From Azolla caroliniana (lineage: Eukaryota; Polypodiophyta): a DNA stretch of 64,000 bases. Within the stretch, counting starts at the first letter, position 1; every line of letters begins with the position of its first letter. This document shows, in pieces, positions 43,645-55,333 of this stretch. The notes beneath the pieces are model-generated. The model had not been told where the DNA came from. It did no database searches and was given only the letters and a program-made list of their open reading frames with translations. The stretch spans positions 14,260,001 through 14,324,000 of the forward strand of contig JBHGNT010000005.1 of the NCBI GenBank assembly GCA_043228905.1. The letters run 5' to 3'. A program made the translations under genes and the position numbers.

Positions 43645-44689
43645 ATGTGGTTAAATTATTCTTTTAAGGCGAATAATTTCATGTCTTTGTGTTTGGCTTG
43701 TCAAATTTGTGCTCGTTCATAATATTTTAGATCTTGGTCAGTATATGGAATGCATGTAAGCAAGTTTACTTACGTCATGATAGGAAAAGAGACTCTTGAT
43801 GTAAGAGGGATCCCTAGAAAGATAAGTTTTACTAGCATTGGTTGATTCATAGAGCAAACTATAGCAAAATATGCTTGTATTTCCCTTAGAAGATCTTTGA
43901 ATCCCCCCTGCCTGTACCAAACCTTTCATCTGATTACAACATGGTTTCTAGAAAAGCAACAAGTTGAGCCAGTATGGAGGTCCTTATATGCAACAAAAAG
44001 GAACCCAGGGAAGATTAAACTTAATGAACAAGATACAAAGTCGCACAATGAATCTTAAAGTTTAGCATAAAATAGCAATTGTACTCAAAAGTTGTTATGT
44101 AGCTACTAAGGTTTGGATTGAATGGCCAGATGATGAAATTAAATTAATTCATATAATTTGATTTATAAATTTAAGTTTATTGTTACTTTGACCCTTAACC
44201 TATGATGGTGTTTACTTTGCTGATTAATTGTTCTAGGGATTATGTGGGGTAATAACTTATGGTTGGTGGGATGAGAGAAAGAGGGCGTTAATGAATCTTG
44301 GGCATATTGATGAACCAAAAACTAGCCTCACTTGGTGCACACTTGTCTCACACTCATTAATTACTTGATTTAATGTGTAATTATAAGACATGAACCTATG
44401 TTTTCAAAACTAATTAATAACTTGTTAAAAGACATGACCTACATTTTCAAAACTAGTTAGTAATTGGTGTGTTCTTACTCTCTAGAAACATAGTTAGATA
44501 CTCGGTCATTGAGTACCCCTTCCCCAAAGGATCGTGATTGGAGGAATGGATCTAATAGACCACAACAAATAACAACTAATTGGATTGGTTATGGTTTAAA
44601 TGACTATCAACACAAATAGATTTTACTACAGTTGGATCGGCTAATACATGATATGATGTTTGTGTCGGTTACACCACCGAATCGGTTAA
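43645..44689. other. Downstream of membralin, nothing recognised
   Basis: AT-rich sequence without convincing coding or repeat text. The membralin polyadenylation site must lie in its first part but is not evident. Confidence 0.55.
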
Positions 44690-45600
44690 ACACTCAAAGA
44701 ACAAAAATTAATAAACTTATTGATTGTTTGATTCGGCTTCCCCTTGTCATCTTTCTTCTCCTAAGGGTAACACATGGAAAATTTATGGGATAGTGCCTTG
44801 CTTGTCGAACCCACAGTACCCTTCAATTATCTTCCAAAATATTCAAAATACTCGGCTCTTCTTGAGTTGGCTCCTCGTTGTCTTTATTTTGATTCTTCTT
44901 TTTCTCTGGTTCAGCTTGTATCAACTCCTCTATGACATTATCTCCGTCGGTGATCGGCTGTTGTTCCTCTCTTGACTGATTCTCCTCAGCTTCTCATATC
45001 GATTGCTCGGCTTCGACATTCTAGATTGACTTTGGTGGTTCTTCTCTAGCAACATTCGACTACTCCTGATTATCTCTTGGCTCTTTGGCTAGCTATCGTT
45101 CCTTTTGCTCGTTAGGAAGTTCCTCATTCTCATCGGCATCACTAATTATCACACGTTCGATTTGGGCTTCATCCAACTGTTCCTTGGTCGGTTGCGTCCT
45201 TACTGTTTCATATGCTTCAAGTTCCATCGCGAATTGAAATTGATCATCATTGAATTCCTCCAGCAACTTTCGGATCTCTTTAGAAAGGACTTGGGCTTGC
45301 GCATAGAAATCTTCTGTCAGATCTTCTCTAATCCTATTAATGCACTACTTGTCCATCTTATAAAATCCCGTGCCAGTATTTTGTCGATTTTCGTAATCTG
45401 CCTTGAATGTTTGCAATTCTACCTCTTGTGTCGACCATTCTCGCCATAGTATTGTCGAACTATCTTCGATTCTTTTCTCTAACTGACTTGTTTGTCGTTC
45501 CACAATGGCCTTAATTCTTTTTGTATCCATCTCTGCTTGTGCCTGTGCCGCCAACTTTTCTTGTTTGAACACTTAATTGTGCTTATTGTCGATCGATCTC
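44690..45600 (-). pseudogene. Unidentified acidic coiled-coil coding remnant
   Basis: The minus strand from 45572 reads MFKQEKLAAQAQAEMDTKR with heptad-like helices, stops at 45345, then continues in frame with INRIREDLTEDFYAQAQ, VLSKEIRKLLEEFNDDQFQF, a stretch rich in Glu and Asp, and further stops to about 44700. Stops sit where Glu or Gln codons would be expected. No domain recognised. It may be part of a Ty3 gag, a host-derived gene, or an element-captured gene. It abuts the truncated RNase H of GYP4 on the same strand. Confidence 0.45.
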
Positions 45601-48405
45601 ACAGTTCATAATTCTGCAATAGTAATTGAGACAGAATGCTACCCAAGGCGAAATCCGACATGTCTGCTTCAATGATGAATGGTTTTTCTGGATCAACATG
45701 AGCTAAAATAGGAGCTGATGTAAATGCCTTCTTAACACTCTCAAAAGCAATGTCCGCTTCTTCAGACCAAACGAATGATTTTCCCTTCCTAGTAAGTTAT
45801 GTGAGAGGCAGAACAAGCTTTGAGTAATCCTGTATGAACTTGCGGTAAAAATTGGCAAAGCCTAAAAAGCATTGCACATCTCGCAACGAACGTGGAGTCT
45901 GCCACTCTACCATCGTTTTGACCTTAGCTGGATCCATGGAGATGCCTTCCGAGGAAATGACATATCCCAAAAATTCTACCTAGTTGCACCCGAAACTACA
46001 TTTTTCCAGTTTTGCATAAAGACCATGTTCTCGAAGTCATTTTAGTACTAACAATACATGAGAATCATGCTCTTCTTGGGTCTTCGAATAAACCAGTAGA
46101 TCATCCAAATAGATGATAAAAAAATCATCCAAGAGATCTCGGAATATATCATTTGCCATGTGCTGGAAGATTGTTGGCGCATTAGTGAGGCCGAATGGCA
46201 TGATCGTATACTCGAAGTGCCCATATCTGGTGCGAAACACAGTCTTCCATTCATCTCCTGGTCGGATCCGTACGAGGTTATACGCTCCTCGTAAGTCGAT
46301 CTTTGTGAAGAACCTTGCACCATTGATCCGTTCTAAAAGACTTGAGATAAGAGGAAGTGCTTACTTATTCCTGATGGTGACTTTATTCAACCCATGGTAA
46401 TCTACAGCGAGACGAAGTGATCCATCCTTTTTCTTGACGAAGAAAATGGGTGTGTCGGCTGGAGATTTCGAATGTCGAATGAAACCATTTGCCAAATTCT
46501 CCTCTATATAGGCTCGAAGGACTTCTAGCTCGATTGCTGACAAATTGTAGATCTGTCCCCATGGTGGCTCTTTTCCCGATTGTAAATCGATGGGGCAATC
46601 ATACGGTCGATGGTGAGGAAGCGTATTAGCTCGTACTTTATCGAACACATTGGCATAATGACGATACTTCTCTGGAAGTTGAACGGTGGACTCCTCTTTA
46701 TTGATACTAGAGGGGTTTACTGATATTGCGAAGAGAAACATTTCTTCCTTGCGTCCTTCCTCACGCAACTGATGTAGCGAAATGGTTGCAATCTTATGAG
46801 TAGATCCTCGGGTTTGTCGACACCGTATTTCTCTTGTTCTCCAATCTATGGCTGGGTTATGTAATTCGAACCATGGTAATCCCAAAACAATAGGATGTTC
46901 TGGGATACTAATTATATTAAATGATACTACACACGTTAAGTTATCTGGGACAATATTAACGGGTTCCTACTCTTCTATAATATTCCCGGAAGCAATGGGA
47001 CGACCATCAATGACTACTACAAAGGCTGGACATGGGAGTTTCTTTAGGGAAATCTGATGAGCTTGGGCAAAATTTCTATCCATGAAGCAAGAGTTGGCTC
47101 CGGACTCTTAGAGTCCTAAGACATGTACTGGAGGAGTACTTTTAGTACTAACCATTACTTGAGCTAAGAACACATTGCTAACTTGCTTAGAGGAAATGGA
47201 ACCACTAATGGGTTGCACAGATCTAGGGTTGTCCAACCAAACGGCTCCTATTTTGGCTAGACTTAATCGTTTAACTCTTCTTCTAGTTGACTAAGGATTT
47301 CAAATTTGTTTGAAAGGCTTGGGCTATTAGGACTATCAGACACACCTAGAGGAATAGACTCAACTTTAGTACTATTAGTACTAGCGGTTATTTGATTTAC
47401 CTGCCTTTTCGGCCGATGGGGGTAGTTCACTGCAATATGCCCCGGTCCACCGCAATAAAGACACAATCGATTTGCCCTGCGTCGCTGCTTTTCTTCTTCC
47501 GATAGTGGTTCGTGGCGACATGTGGTGTCGATTTCCATTGGAGTCGGAGTATTTGTTGGAGACGTATTGAATGACTCCCTTGGGAAAGGCTTTGTTACGA
47601 TTGAAGCGTAGGTGGGCTCCGATCTTGTCTGTGGCATTTGGAACTGACGTTCCAAACATCGTTCGAAGAGATGATTATCGCATCACACCACATGACTGAT
47701 TGCTTTTGTCAATGACTTTGGCTCCTCGGGGAAAGTTAAGAGTAAATATTTAACATCATTACGTAGGCCAAAACAAAATTGCTCCATTAGTGCCTGGTCA
47801 TCCCAGGAAATATCGATAGCGAGAAGACGGAAATCCGCAGCGTAAGCCGAGGTCGGCCGCTCACCTTGGCGTAATCTTCAGATTTTGTTGGTTGTTGTTC
47901 TAACATAGTCAGTATCTCCAAAACAAGCTTTAAACTCGGTAATAAACTCTTTGAAATTATTTAACAAGGGAGAGCTTTTTTCTAACAGGGGGGTGAACCA
48001 TGCCAAAGCCATGCTACTAAGTAGAGTGCCTACTAGTGCCACTTGTGATGCATCGGTGGGATATCGAGAAGGATGCATTTGAATGAATAATCGTACCTAA
48101 TTAAGGAATCCTCTAAACTACGATCGCATTCCATCGAATTTCATGGGAAGGCCGATCTTGGGTTCTTTATGAATCCCTTGTGTACTGGGTCCTTATTGTT
48201 GCATCGCTACTAAGGTTGCTTCGAGTTGTTGCACGCGTATCGCTAGTCCCCCATGTTGTTGTAGCGTCTGCTGCTTTTCTAAGGAGATTTGTTGAAGATC
48301 CCCCACCAGCCATTGATTTTCTTGTTCCAAAGCAAGGAACTTCTCTTTCAAGTATTGCAGCTCTAAGAAAACGGATTGATATTCTTGAGCTCTAACAGTG
48401 GCCAT
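45600..48405 (-). pseudogene. GYP4: Ty3 element remnant, gag-protease-RT
   Basis: On the minus strand from ATG 48405: a coiled N-terminus (MATVRAQEYQSVFLELQYLK), capsid text ALAWFTPLLE and FKACFGDTD near 47920-48000, a knuckle CLYCGGPGHIAVNY near 47430 lacking the last Cys, and a protease-like ESGANSCFMD near 47085. RT follows from 46560: [44 protein letters not shown] and YLDD near 46106. RNase H begins with FIIEADMSDFALGSILSQ and ends at about 45605. The rest of RNase H and integrase are missing. Stops are scattered. A different Ty3 lineage from GYP1. No LTR identified. Confidence 0.87.
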
Positions 48406-48632
48406 AATATGAGAGAAAAGAGGAATACAAGATTAGTATGAAGGGAGGGAGAAGTAAGAAGATAAAGGAAGAGAAGGAAGGAGAGCGAAAATCAGTTCAA
48501 ACTGTCAGGAGCAGTACTAAGACAGAGAAGTATTGTTAGGAACAGTACTAAAACAGAGAATGAATTAGTACTAAAAGATGAGGATTAGTACTAAGGGAGG
48601 TGTAGAACTCTCGAGAGAAGGAGAGAGTGAGT

Positions 48633-48663
<31 letters not shown>

Positions 48664-48884
48664 GATAATAAAAAATATATATTATGTTAAGGGAATATAC
48701 AATAGTAGCTAGGAGGCTTAAAACTAGCGTTGAACCGATTTGGTTTGAAATAATGCCTTGTGCCTTCTTTTATAGTGTTCTTAGGAGTATTCTTGAAGTT
48801 TCTAGAATGTTCTAGAGAAATCTGGAATATACATCATTTTCTATAGTAAAACCTAAATGAAAATGATATCTTTTGTATTACAAC
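48406..48884. other. Leader or LTR-side region of GYP4 with AGTACTAA repeats
   Basis: AGTACTAA or near variants occur at least four times in 48510-48600. A GA run lies near 48626-48658. No LTR boundary could be fixed. Confidence 0.45.
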
Positions 48885-48889
48885 ATATA

Positions 48890-48946
48890 GTCTAATGGTC
48901 AAGAGCTCGACCCATGTAACATAAGGTCATGGGTTGGAATCTTGCC
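48890..48946 (+). other. tRNA-like (SINE-head-like) segment
   Basis: TAGTCTAATGG matches the RNA polymerase III box A pattern, and GGTTGGAATCT, about 42 bases on, is close to box B (GGTTCGANTCC). Not a foldable tRNA gene as far as I can see. It precedes the Copia remnant COP6. Confidence 0.4.
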
Positions 48947-49397
48947 ATATCATGACATAGATTATGCCAGATGCGCTGACAGTAGGAAATCTTCTTCAGG
49001 GTACATCTTTCAAATTATGGGAGGTGTCATTGCTTGGAGATCTCGTCTTCAAGAGTGTGTTGCATTGTCAACTACAGAAGCAGAGTATGTTGCAGTTAGT
49101 GAGGCATGTAAGGAAGTAGTATGACTTTCTCGACTAGCTTGTGACATGGGTATACCTTAGCATGTACCCCAATTGTTTTGTGATAGTCAGAATGACATTG
49201 CTTTGGCTAAGAATCCGCTATGTCATGCAAAGACCAAGCACATTAGAGTGTGACACCATTTCATTCGTGAGTGCTTAGCTAATGGTTGCATTAGCCTTGA
49301 GAAGGTTGTTTCTCACGAAAATGCCGCAGATGCATTGACCAAGGCCTTAGCACAAGATGCGTTGGAGCATTGTTGTAACTTGATGGGAGTCATTTAG
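48942..49397 (+). pseudogene. COP6: Copia RNase H remnant
   Basis: DYARCADSRKSSSGYIFQIMG, VALSTTEAEYVAVSEACKE, LFCDSQNDIALAKNP, AKTKHIRV-HHFIRE and ADALTKALAQDALEHC are standard Copia RNase H blocks. Stops occur at about 49120, 49158 and 49250. From a different Copia lineage than COP1. Its own LTR may start at the GGGAGATTGTTATACATTC joint near 49520 but is not confirmed. Confidence 0.88.
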
Positions 49398-49544
49398 TGC
49401 CTTACGTTACACACTTGTCGCGTACATTGTGTAACATGCCCATCAAGTGGGAGGTATAGGTCAAGGTCTTGTACAACTCAACATTCCATTATTCGTACTC
49501 TTAGTTTAGGTCTTTTAGTGGGAGATTGTTATACATTCATGTAT

Positions 49545-49631
49545 CCCCCCCCCCCCATACATGCTAAGTGTGAAAAGGCCAAAACTGGTCTTCCACTTAC
49601 TAGTATGTAGTGTGTGGGGAGAGAGTTTGGC

Positions 49632-49690
<59 letters not shown>
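49545..49690. repeat. C-run, GT and GA microsatellites
   Basis: A C12 run at 49545-49556, GT repeats at 49631-49646 and a GA run to 49689. Confidence 0.95.
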
Positions 49691-49691
<1 letters not shown>

Positions 49692-50059
49692 AGAAGAGAA
49701 GCAGAACTACCCCGCCTTTTCTTCCTCCCTGTTGTTTTCCCCCCTCTCTCTGTTGCAGCGATTCACTGCCTTTCCTCTCTGTTGTAAACCTCCACCCTCC
49801 TCCTGCTGTATAGAGCGCCGCCTGTTGTATCCTTTCTGTTGCTCGCCCCTTGTTTGTGTCGTGCGCACTACAACTCGCCAAGGAGGACCGCTCCTTCTTC
49901 TTCCTTTGCTGTCCTTCCTTGCATTACGATTCGGAGCAGAACAGAACAACTCTTGTTCTCTCTCTTGGCTCTCTGCTCTACCTACTCATAACAAATTCTT
50001 CTCTCAGATCAATCTCTTCATCAGCCATCTTCTTCATTTTCTGTTGTCGTAAAACCTCC

Positions 50060-50470
50060 TCCTCCCCAGCCGATTAAATCCCTCATTTAGCCACTCATTT
50101 TCACCTTTTAGTTTATTCATTTCTTCTATGGCCACTTCTTTCAGCTTCTTCGTTTTTTCTGTAATGGCCATTTGTACTGCTAGCTTGTCCTTTAATTTTC
50201 CAATCTGACTCATTGCCGGTTCGACGAGTCTTCTAACTAACTGGCTCTGTTTTTGTCAGTGTACTTTCGGCTGGTGCTGACGTTTCTGGACCATTTCCTG
50301 TCGGCTCCCTCACAACTTTGTACGCTTCCCACTGGAACTGCCCCCTCTTTACCTCTTCCTGCCTGCTCCGTATTGAGTGCAGGCATCTCCACATGTTCGA
50401 AGACCTGGCCTATTTACCACAAGCTTCGACTTCACAACTTTCTTAACCATCTCTCTACTGCCATTCAGGA
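50060..50470 (-). pseudogene. Unidentified coiled-coil remnant
   Basis: The minus strand near 50060-50215 reads SQIGKLKDKLAVQMAITEKT-KKLKEVAIEEMNKLKGENEWL, with heptad spacing, flanked by stops. Similar in style to 44690-45600, and perhaps to the GYP4 gag N-terminus. Bases 49690-50060 are cytosine- and thymine-rich with no supported gene. Confidence 0.35.
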
Positions 50471-50689
50471 AGCTGCCAATGTTGTCTGATAGCCTAGCCA
50501 CTCCACCAGCTCATGGTTGGTGCCGAATTGCAAAATTACCGCGAATTCATGTGCGACCGCCAGTATGTCGGGTTATTTGAGCACAACATCTTTTGATATA
50601 TTTGTGATGCTTGCCCCTCCAAAATTTTCTCCTTTGTCGCATGTCTATGAAGTACGCTAATTGTGGTCTCAGTTAGGTTTCTGTCCCTC

Positions 50690-51420
50690 CTAATGGGAGA
50701 AGTCGGGTGTCGATGGGGATGGGGAGAATCGACAGTCGAAATCTGGTCGGTCGGCTGGATCGATCAAAGAGAGAGATGAGTTGGAGGTCAACTGTATTGG
50801 ATGGATGATCCAAGTGAAAGACTAGGCCGACTAGTCGGGCCAACCGGATGGTCGATGACAATGTCTGCCAGTCAGACCGACTGGATAGCCAGCACAAGAG
50901 TCTGCTAGTTGAATCGACTAGATTGTAAACTTGTTAGTCGGGCAGTCGAGTCGATCAATCGACTAATTAACTGCTATTAGTATCAATTAATAATAACTTA
51001 TTCCCATCTATAAATATGTAGAGCTGGGGCAAACTTTATTGTGAGAGTGCGTACAGTCGGTAGTTGCAGAACAGTGATAATGAAACATAGACAGAAAAAA
51101 GAAGTGAGACAAGAGAGCGTGCATGTAGGTATAGTTGAGTGAAACTTGCCATAACCCTAAGTGGGGATACTCTTTTCATAGAGTCTTTGTAATCTGTTCC
51201 TTCTTTCTTGTATCTCTGTTCATTAGTGGAAATCTGTTGCCCCTTTTCTGGAGAATTCCGACCACTAGGAGAAAGGTCCTTCGGGTGTGTGTGAACACAG
51301 GCCCTGCATACATGTGCATGAACTCGGTCTATTGTACAAACAATGTAAATATCGAAGTATTAATAATTACAATGTAGGAGTGTTTAATAGGTACTTCATG
51401 ATCCCACAAAAAGAGGTGGA
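50690..51420 (+). repeat. LTR-like region with TATA box
   Basis: Bases 50690-50970 are dense in short AGTCGG/CCGACT/TCGACTA inverted motifs. Then TCTATAAATATGTAG (51006-51020), a strong TATA-like site, followed by a CT-rich leader. This is the layout of a retroelement LTR (U3, TATA, R-U5). No partner copy or exact ends are found in the window. Confidence 0.4.
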
Positions 51421-51547
51421 ATAATAGTGTGTGATGGAAGAAAATCGGGGAAGAATCTCTAACAGAAGCGGCTGTCATAACAACCTGATGTAACATTGAC
51501 CCTCCCTCTCCCTAGAGCTATAGAAGGAAGGGAAGGCGAGGGGGAGG

Positions 51548-52104
51548 TGTTGGTGGATTGGGAAACAGAGTGTTCTGGTGTTTTTGCTCTGTGTATTCGG
51601 CTAGGTAGGGTGATGCCTCTGTTCACGTAGGAAGCCCGTGTGCTCCCGACTAGAGGCTCACTAGTACACGTGTGTATGTTGAGCTCAAAGCTCTTCTATC
51701 CAGCCAGAGGCCATCCTTGTGTATTCATTCTTTGTAACTAATCAATTACTTGGCGTTATTGTGTCCGGTGTGTGTGTGTGTGTGTGTGTGCGAGTTTATT
51801 TTGGTTTGTTCGATTGTATTCCTAATCGTCTTGTTGTTTCTGTGTCCGGGAAGGTGTTGCTCCTTCCCACCATTCTGTGATTACCCATTCAGGTTCGAGA
51901 GCCCGTTTCCTCATATTCCGGAATCCGAGGATAGGGCCGGATCAGATAAGTTCCGCGAGCCCGTGTGCTCACTAAACGGACCCCAGATTGCCAAGCTGGA
52001 TCGGCCGTTGCATAACCTTAACGACCATTCATTCTTAAACTCCTTGGACCGAGTCCTTGGTGGTGTCGCCCGAGCCGACCTGCAAGCCGCAGACTTCTGT
52101 GACA
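51548..52104 (+). repeat. GYP5 5' LTR (probable)
   Basis: TGTTGG...TGTGACA, ending three bases before a GYP-type primer site (TTGGTGAACCCGATGTGAAA at 52108-52127). A purine-tract-like GCGAGGGGGAGG lies directly upstream of the left end, which would normally mark a 3' LTR. A TG microsatellite is at 51769-51790. Confidence 0.6.
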
Positions 52105-54045
52105 TCTTTGGTGAACCCGATGTGAAAAGAATGGCAAGGGAGTTCTAGGATGAGAGGCAATGAGCTCGCCGAGGTGATGGTAGTAGTTGTTGATCGCCTG
52201 TTGAATGCTCAAGAGAGCTCCGTTGGCCTCGACAGGGCCATAAAGATCATAGTTGGCTCGTTAGGCATAATAGAAAGGATGTCGCGAGTTATTTGGAGGC
52301 CTATAAGGCCAAGACCCTCATGAGAGATATTCCCGAAGAACTCGAGGGAAGGCTCATCGAGCGGTATGGTCTCGACAAATTACTCCGGCTATCAAAGTGG
52401 GAGCTCATGGAGTGGGTCAAGCTACTCGGGAAAGGAAGGAACATAATAGTGCTCCTTCAAGCGTTTGAGAAGCGCTTTGCATGATTGTTGACGCTCGATA
52501 GAACCGTGCTCAATACGAGCAATGTCCTATTATTTATCAAGTTGGTTGATTCGCGTGACCATGAGAAGGTGGGCCTCCTCTTGGAGATGGATGATGGCCT
52601 CATGAAAGACTAGGCGGTGGTAAGGAGAGTTTGCAGCCATTTTGATAAACGGTGTAAATGGAACGATGAAGGATCGATATCGATTGGCCCGACCACCAAA
52701 GGGATAACAGGGCAGGTCCCAACTTGATCGGACGAAGCGAGAAGGTGGACCGACGAATGTGATTGAGGGACCGTCGGGGGGTGCGACATTAGAATAGTTG
52801 ATGAAGATGGTGTGCAACCTCTAGATTTCTTAGGTTTGGGGGGATGGGGGGGTCAATCGCGTGATCGACGCTTGCCTAATGGCTTTAGATGCATGTGGTG
52901 TGATGGTGTCGACCACATTCGAAGGGAATGCGCCGATTTTGCAGAGGTGTTGAGGAGCAACATTGTTTACCTATGGAATGGCCACGTGCATGTTAGCGAA
53001 ACACGGAGGCACCTCGAGATGAACACCAGATGAGGTGGCATGAAGAGGATAACAGAGGAGGCGACGCCACAACACGTTGAAGCCGTCCATTACTTGGCGT
53101 CGGCAGGCATCCGGGTTGGAGGAGATAAGAGCACCGGAATGGGAAACGAAGTCAGGTTCTAGCCGGTTGTGCTTGAAGGCTTCTCCGAGAAGAAGCTTAT
53201 GAAGGAAGAGTCGGACCGTGCAGAGAGACGGATCTGGGAGGTCACCGGATGGAACGATTCGGTGGAAGAGAAAACCAGCTTCATAGAAGTTGCATGCCAG
53301 AACTACGAGGTTTTGGTTGATGACAAGCAGGTCAGAAAGGCTGGAGGGGCAGGGCCCTCAGACAGATACTATACTCGGGGTAGGCCGAAGGGGAATGAAT
53401 GAGGTCCGATCGAACCGAAAGGAAAGGGAAATTTTCCGAGCTTCCGACTGAGCTCGGAAATAGAGAAGTCGACAAACCTACGAAAGGTCATGGAGGAGCA
53501 AATCCTCGACAATCGGGTGGAATTCACACTTCGAGAAGTGTTGGGCATTGCTAAGAAAGAATTCCCCGATATGATCATTGACTTGGTGAAGAGGAAGCGG
53601 CTCTCAATGGAGCTAGAAAGCGATAAACCAATTGAGGTGAAGGCAACACACATCAACGAAGTGGTGGGGGAAGCGGAGTATGCTAATAGCCACTACATGC
53701 GACCGCACTAGGCAAGGGAAACAATAGAGACTCTGGTCTGGATCAAAGACGTAAAAGAACTGGTCGTTGCGTTGATCAACCACGTATCAGAAATCAACCT
53801 AATGTCCATGAACTTCTATAAGAAGGGGAAGTGACCGATCAACACCAAGCATGGGTGGAAGATACGCGTAGCGTCCCACGCTACGGAAGAGCTGCACTGA
53901 GCTTGCCCGAATGTCCGGGTTAAGGTTAGTGACGTTGAAATCGACCAACACTTCTTCGTGCAGGAGTCCCCCCCCCCCCCCCCCCATCCAATGATCTTGG
54001 GCGAGACATACATTACAATGGCTTGAATGGAGACGAAGGTGTTGT
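52105..54045 (+). pseudogene. GYP5: Ty3 gag and protease remnant
   Basis: RKDVASYLEAYKAKTL near 52280 matches the GYP2 and GYP1 capsid text. Knuckle CMWCDGVDHIRREC near 52889-52930. Then GIAKKEFPDMIIDLVKRKR (53540-53600), matching GYP1 GIAKKEFHDLLVDLVKRKR, and a protease segment LINHVSEINLMS near 53773 where GYP1 has LIDHGSEINLMS. Stops at 52149, 53031 and 53710. A C18 run at 53968-53985 interrupts the text after FFVQES. It ends abruptly at about 54045, where Copia integrase text begins. Confidence 0.88.
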
Positions 54046-55333
54046 ATAATGGTTATCCTCGAAACCAACAATATGGACACCGCTATGTTTGCGGAAGGGC
54101 AGAAGGTCGAGTCGGACATCGACCTGTGACATAAGCGGTTCAGCCATATTAACTTCCCGCGGCTTTGTGAAATGCAGACGAAGAACATTGTGTTCAACTT
54201 ACCGAAATTTCGAGGCCGGAATTACCAAGTCTGCGAAGCCTGCCAAATGAGAAAACAACACCGACTTCCATTCCCCAACGAGCGTAATCGTAGTCGAAAT
54301 CCGCTAGATTTGATCCATTTGGATGTGTGGGGTCTGGCATAGAACGTGAGTCTCGGTGGAAGCTGTTACTTTGTAACCTTCATCAACGACTTCACTCAGC
54401 ACACGTGGGTATGCACGATCGTGAAGAAGAGTGAAGTCTTCGCATGTTTCCTGAAGGTGAAGAGCCTTGTGGAAAGGGAAACAGGGCGTAAGATCAAATG
54501 CCTACGGTCCGATGGCGGGAAGGAATACTTCTCCGACCAGTTCACAAGTTAGCTACAGAAGGAAGGAATTCGACGCAAATTCTCGTGTAGATACACGACG
54601 CAACAGAACAGCGTGGCTAAGCGAAAGAATCGGACAATCGAAGAAGCGGCCAGGGCAATGCTTGAAGAGAACATGTGCCAAAATTCTATTGGGCTGAAGT
54701 CGTGAGGACGGCTATCTACTTCCAGAATCGGACTTCTGCTAATGGAGGAGTGTCGCCACATGAATTGTATTTCGGGAAGAAGTCAAACTTGGCACACTTG
54801 AGGATTTTTGGTAGCATTGCATATGTGCATGTACATGTGCCGAAGGAAAAGAGGAGGAAGCTGGACGCCAAAGCCGAAAAGTGCATCTTAGTCGGCTATC
54901 CAGATGAGCAGAAGGGGTATAAGTGTTATCACCCCCGAACAAAGGCAGTACATGTAAGTCACGATGTCGTGTTCGACGAGTCCGCTTTGTGGTACTTGCC
55001 TTCCCCTCCAGTACCTCATGACTCCATTCCGAATTCTGAAGAAGAAGTCAGCGAGGCTGAGATGCCTCCGCATGATGAGGAAATTGGAGCTCTGAGAGAG
55101 AGTCTGATCTCATTTCGGCTTAGTGCGCCGAATGAAGGGTTGAGCCGAAATGACCAACCTATTGAAGAGATGGCGAGTAATGAAGACTCAATCGTGATGT
55201 CCCTGCGTAAAGAACCGAGGAGACGGTTTACGCGCAAGGAGAAAGGGAAGATGTCGGAGTACGATTTCGACAATGTCGAGTCAGATCGGAGTGAGTCAGA
55301 CTACGGGCAAACTGAAAAGGAACCTCCACGAAG
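54046..55333 (+). pseudogene. COP5 integrase and linker
   Basis: ILETNNMDTAMFAEGQKVES, a stop in place of Trp in the DLWHKR motif (54127), VCEACQMRKQHRLPF, LIHLDVWGLA with the first Asp, a stop at 54341-54343, FIND in place of FIDD, LRSDGGKEYFSDQF with the second Asp, a stop at 54550, then a frameshift before the third catalytic block. FYWAEVVRTAIYFQNR, HELYFGKKSNLAHLRIFGS and YKCYHPRTKAV follow. Confidence 0.9.

Noticed and set aside
48890-48946. Functional tRNA gene
   Set aside because: Box A and box B resemble a tRNA, but I could not fold complete acceptor and anticodon stems, and box B deviates.
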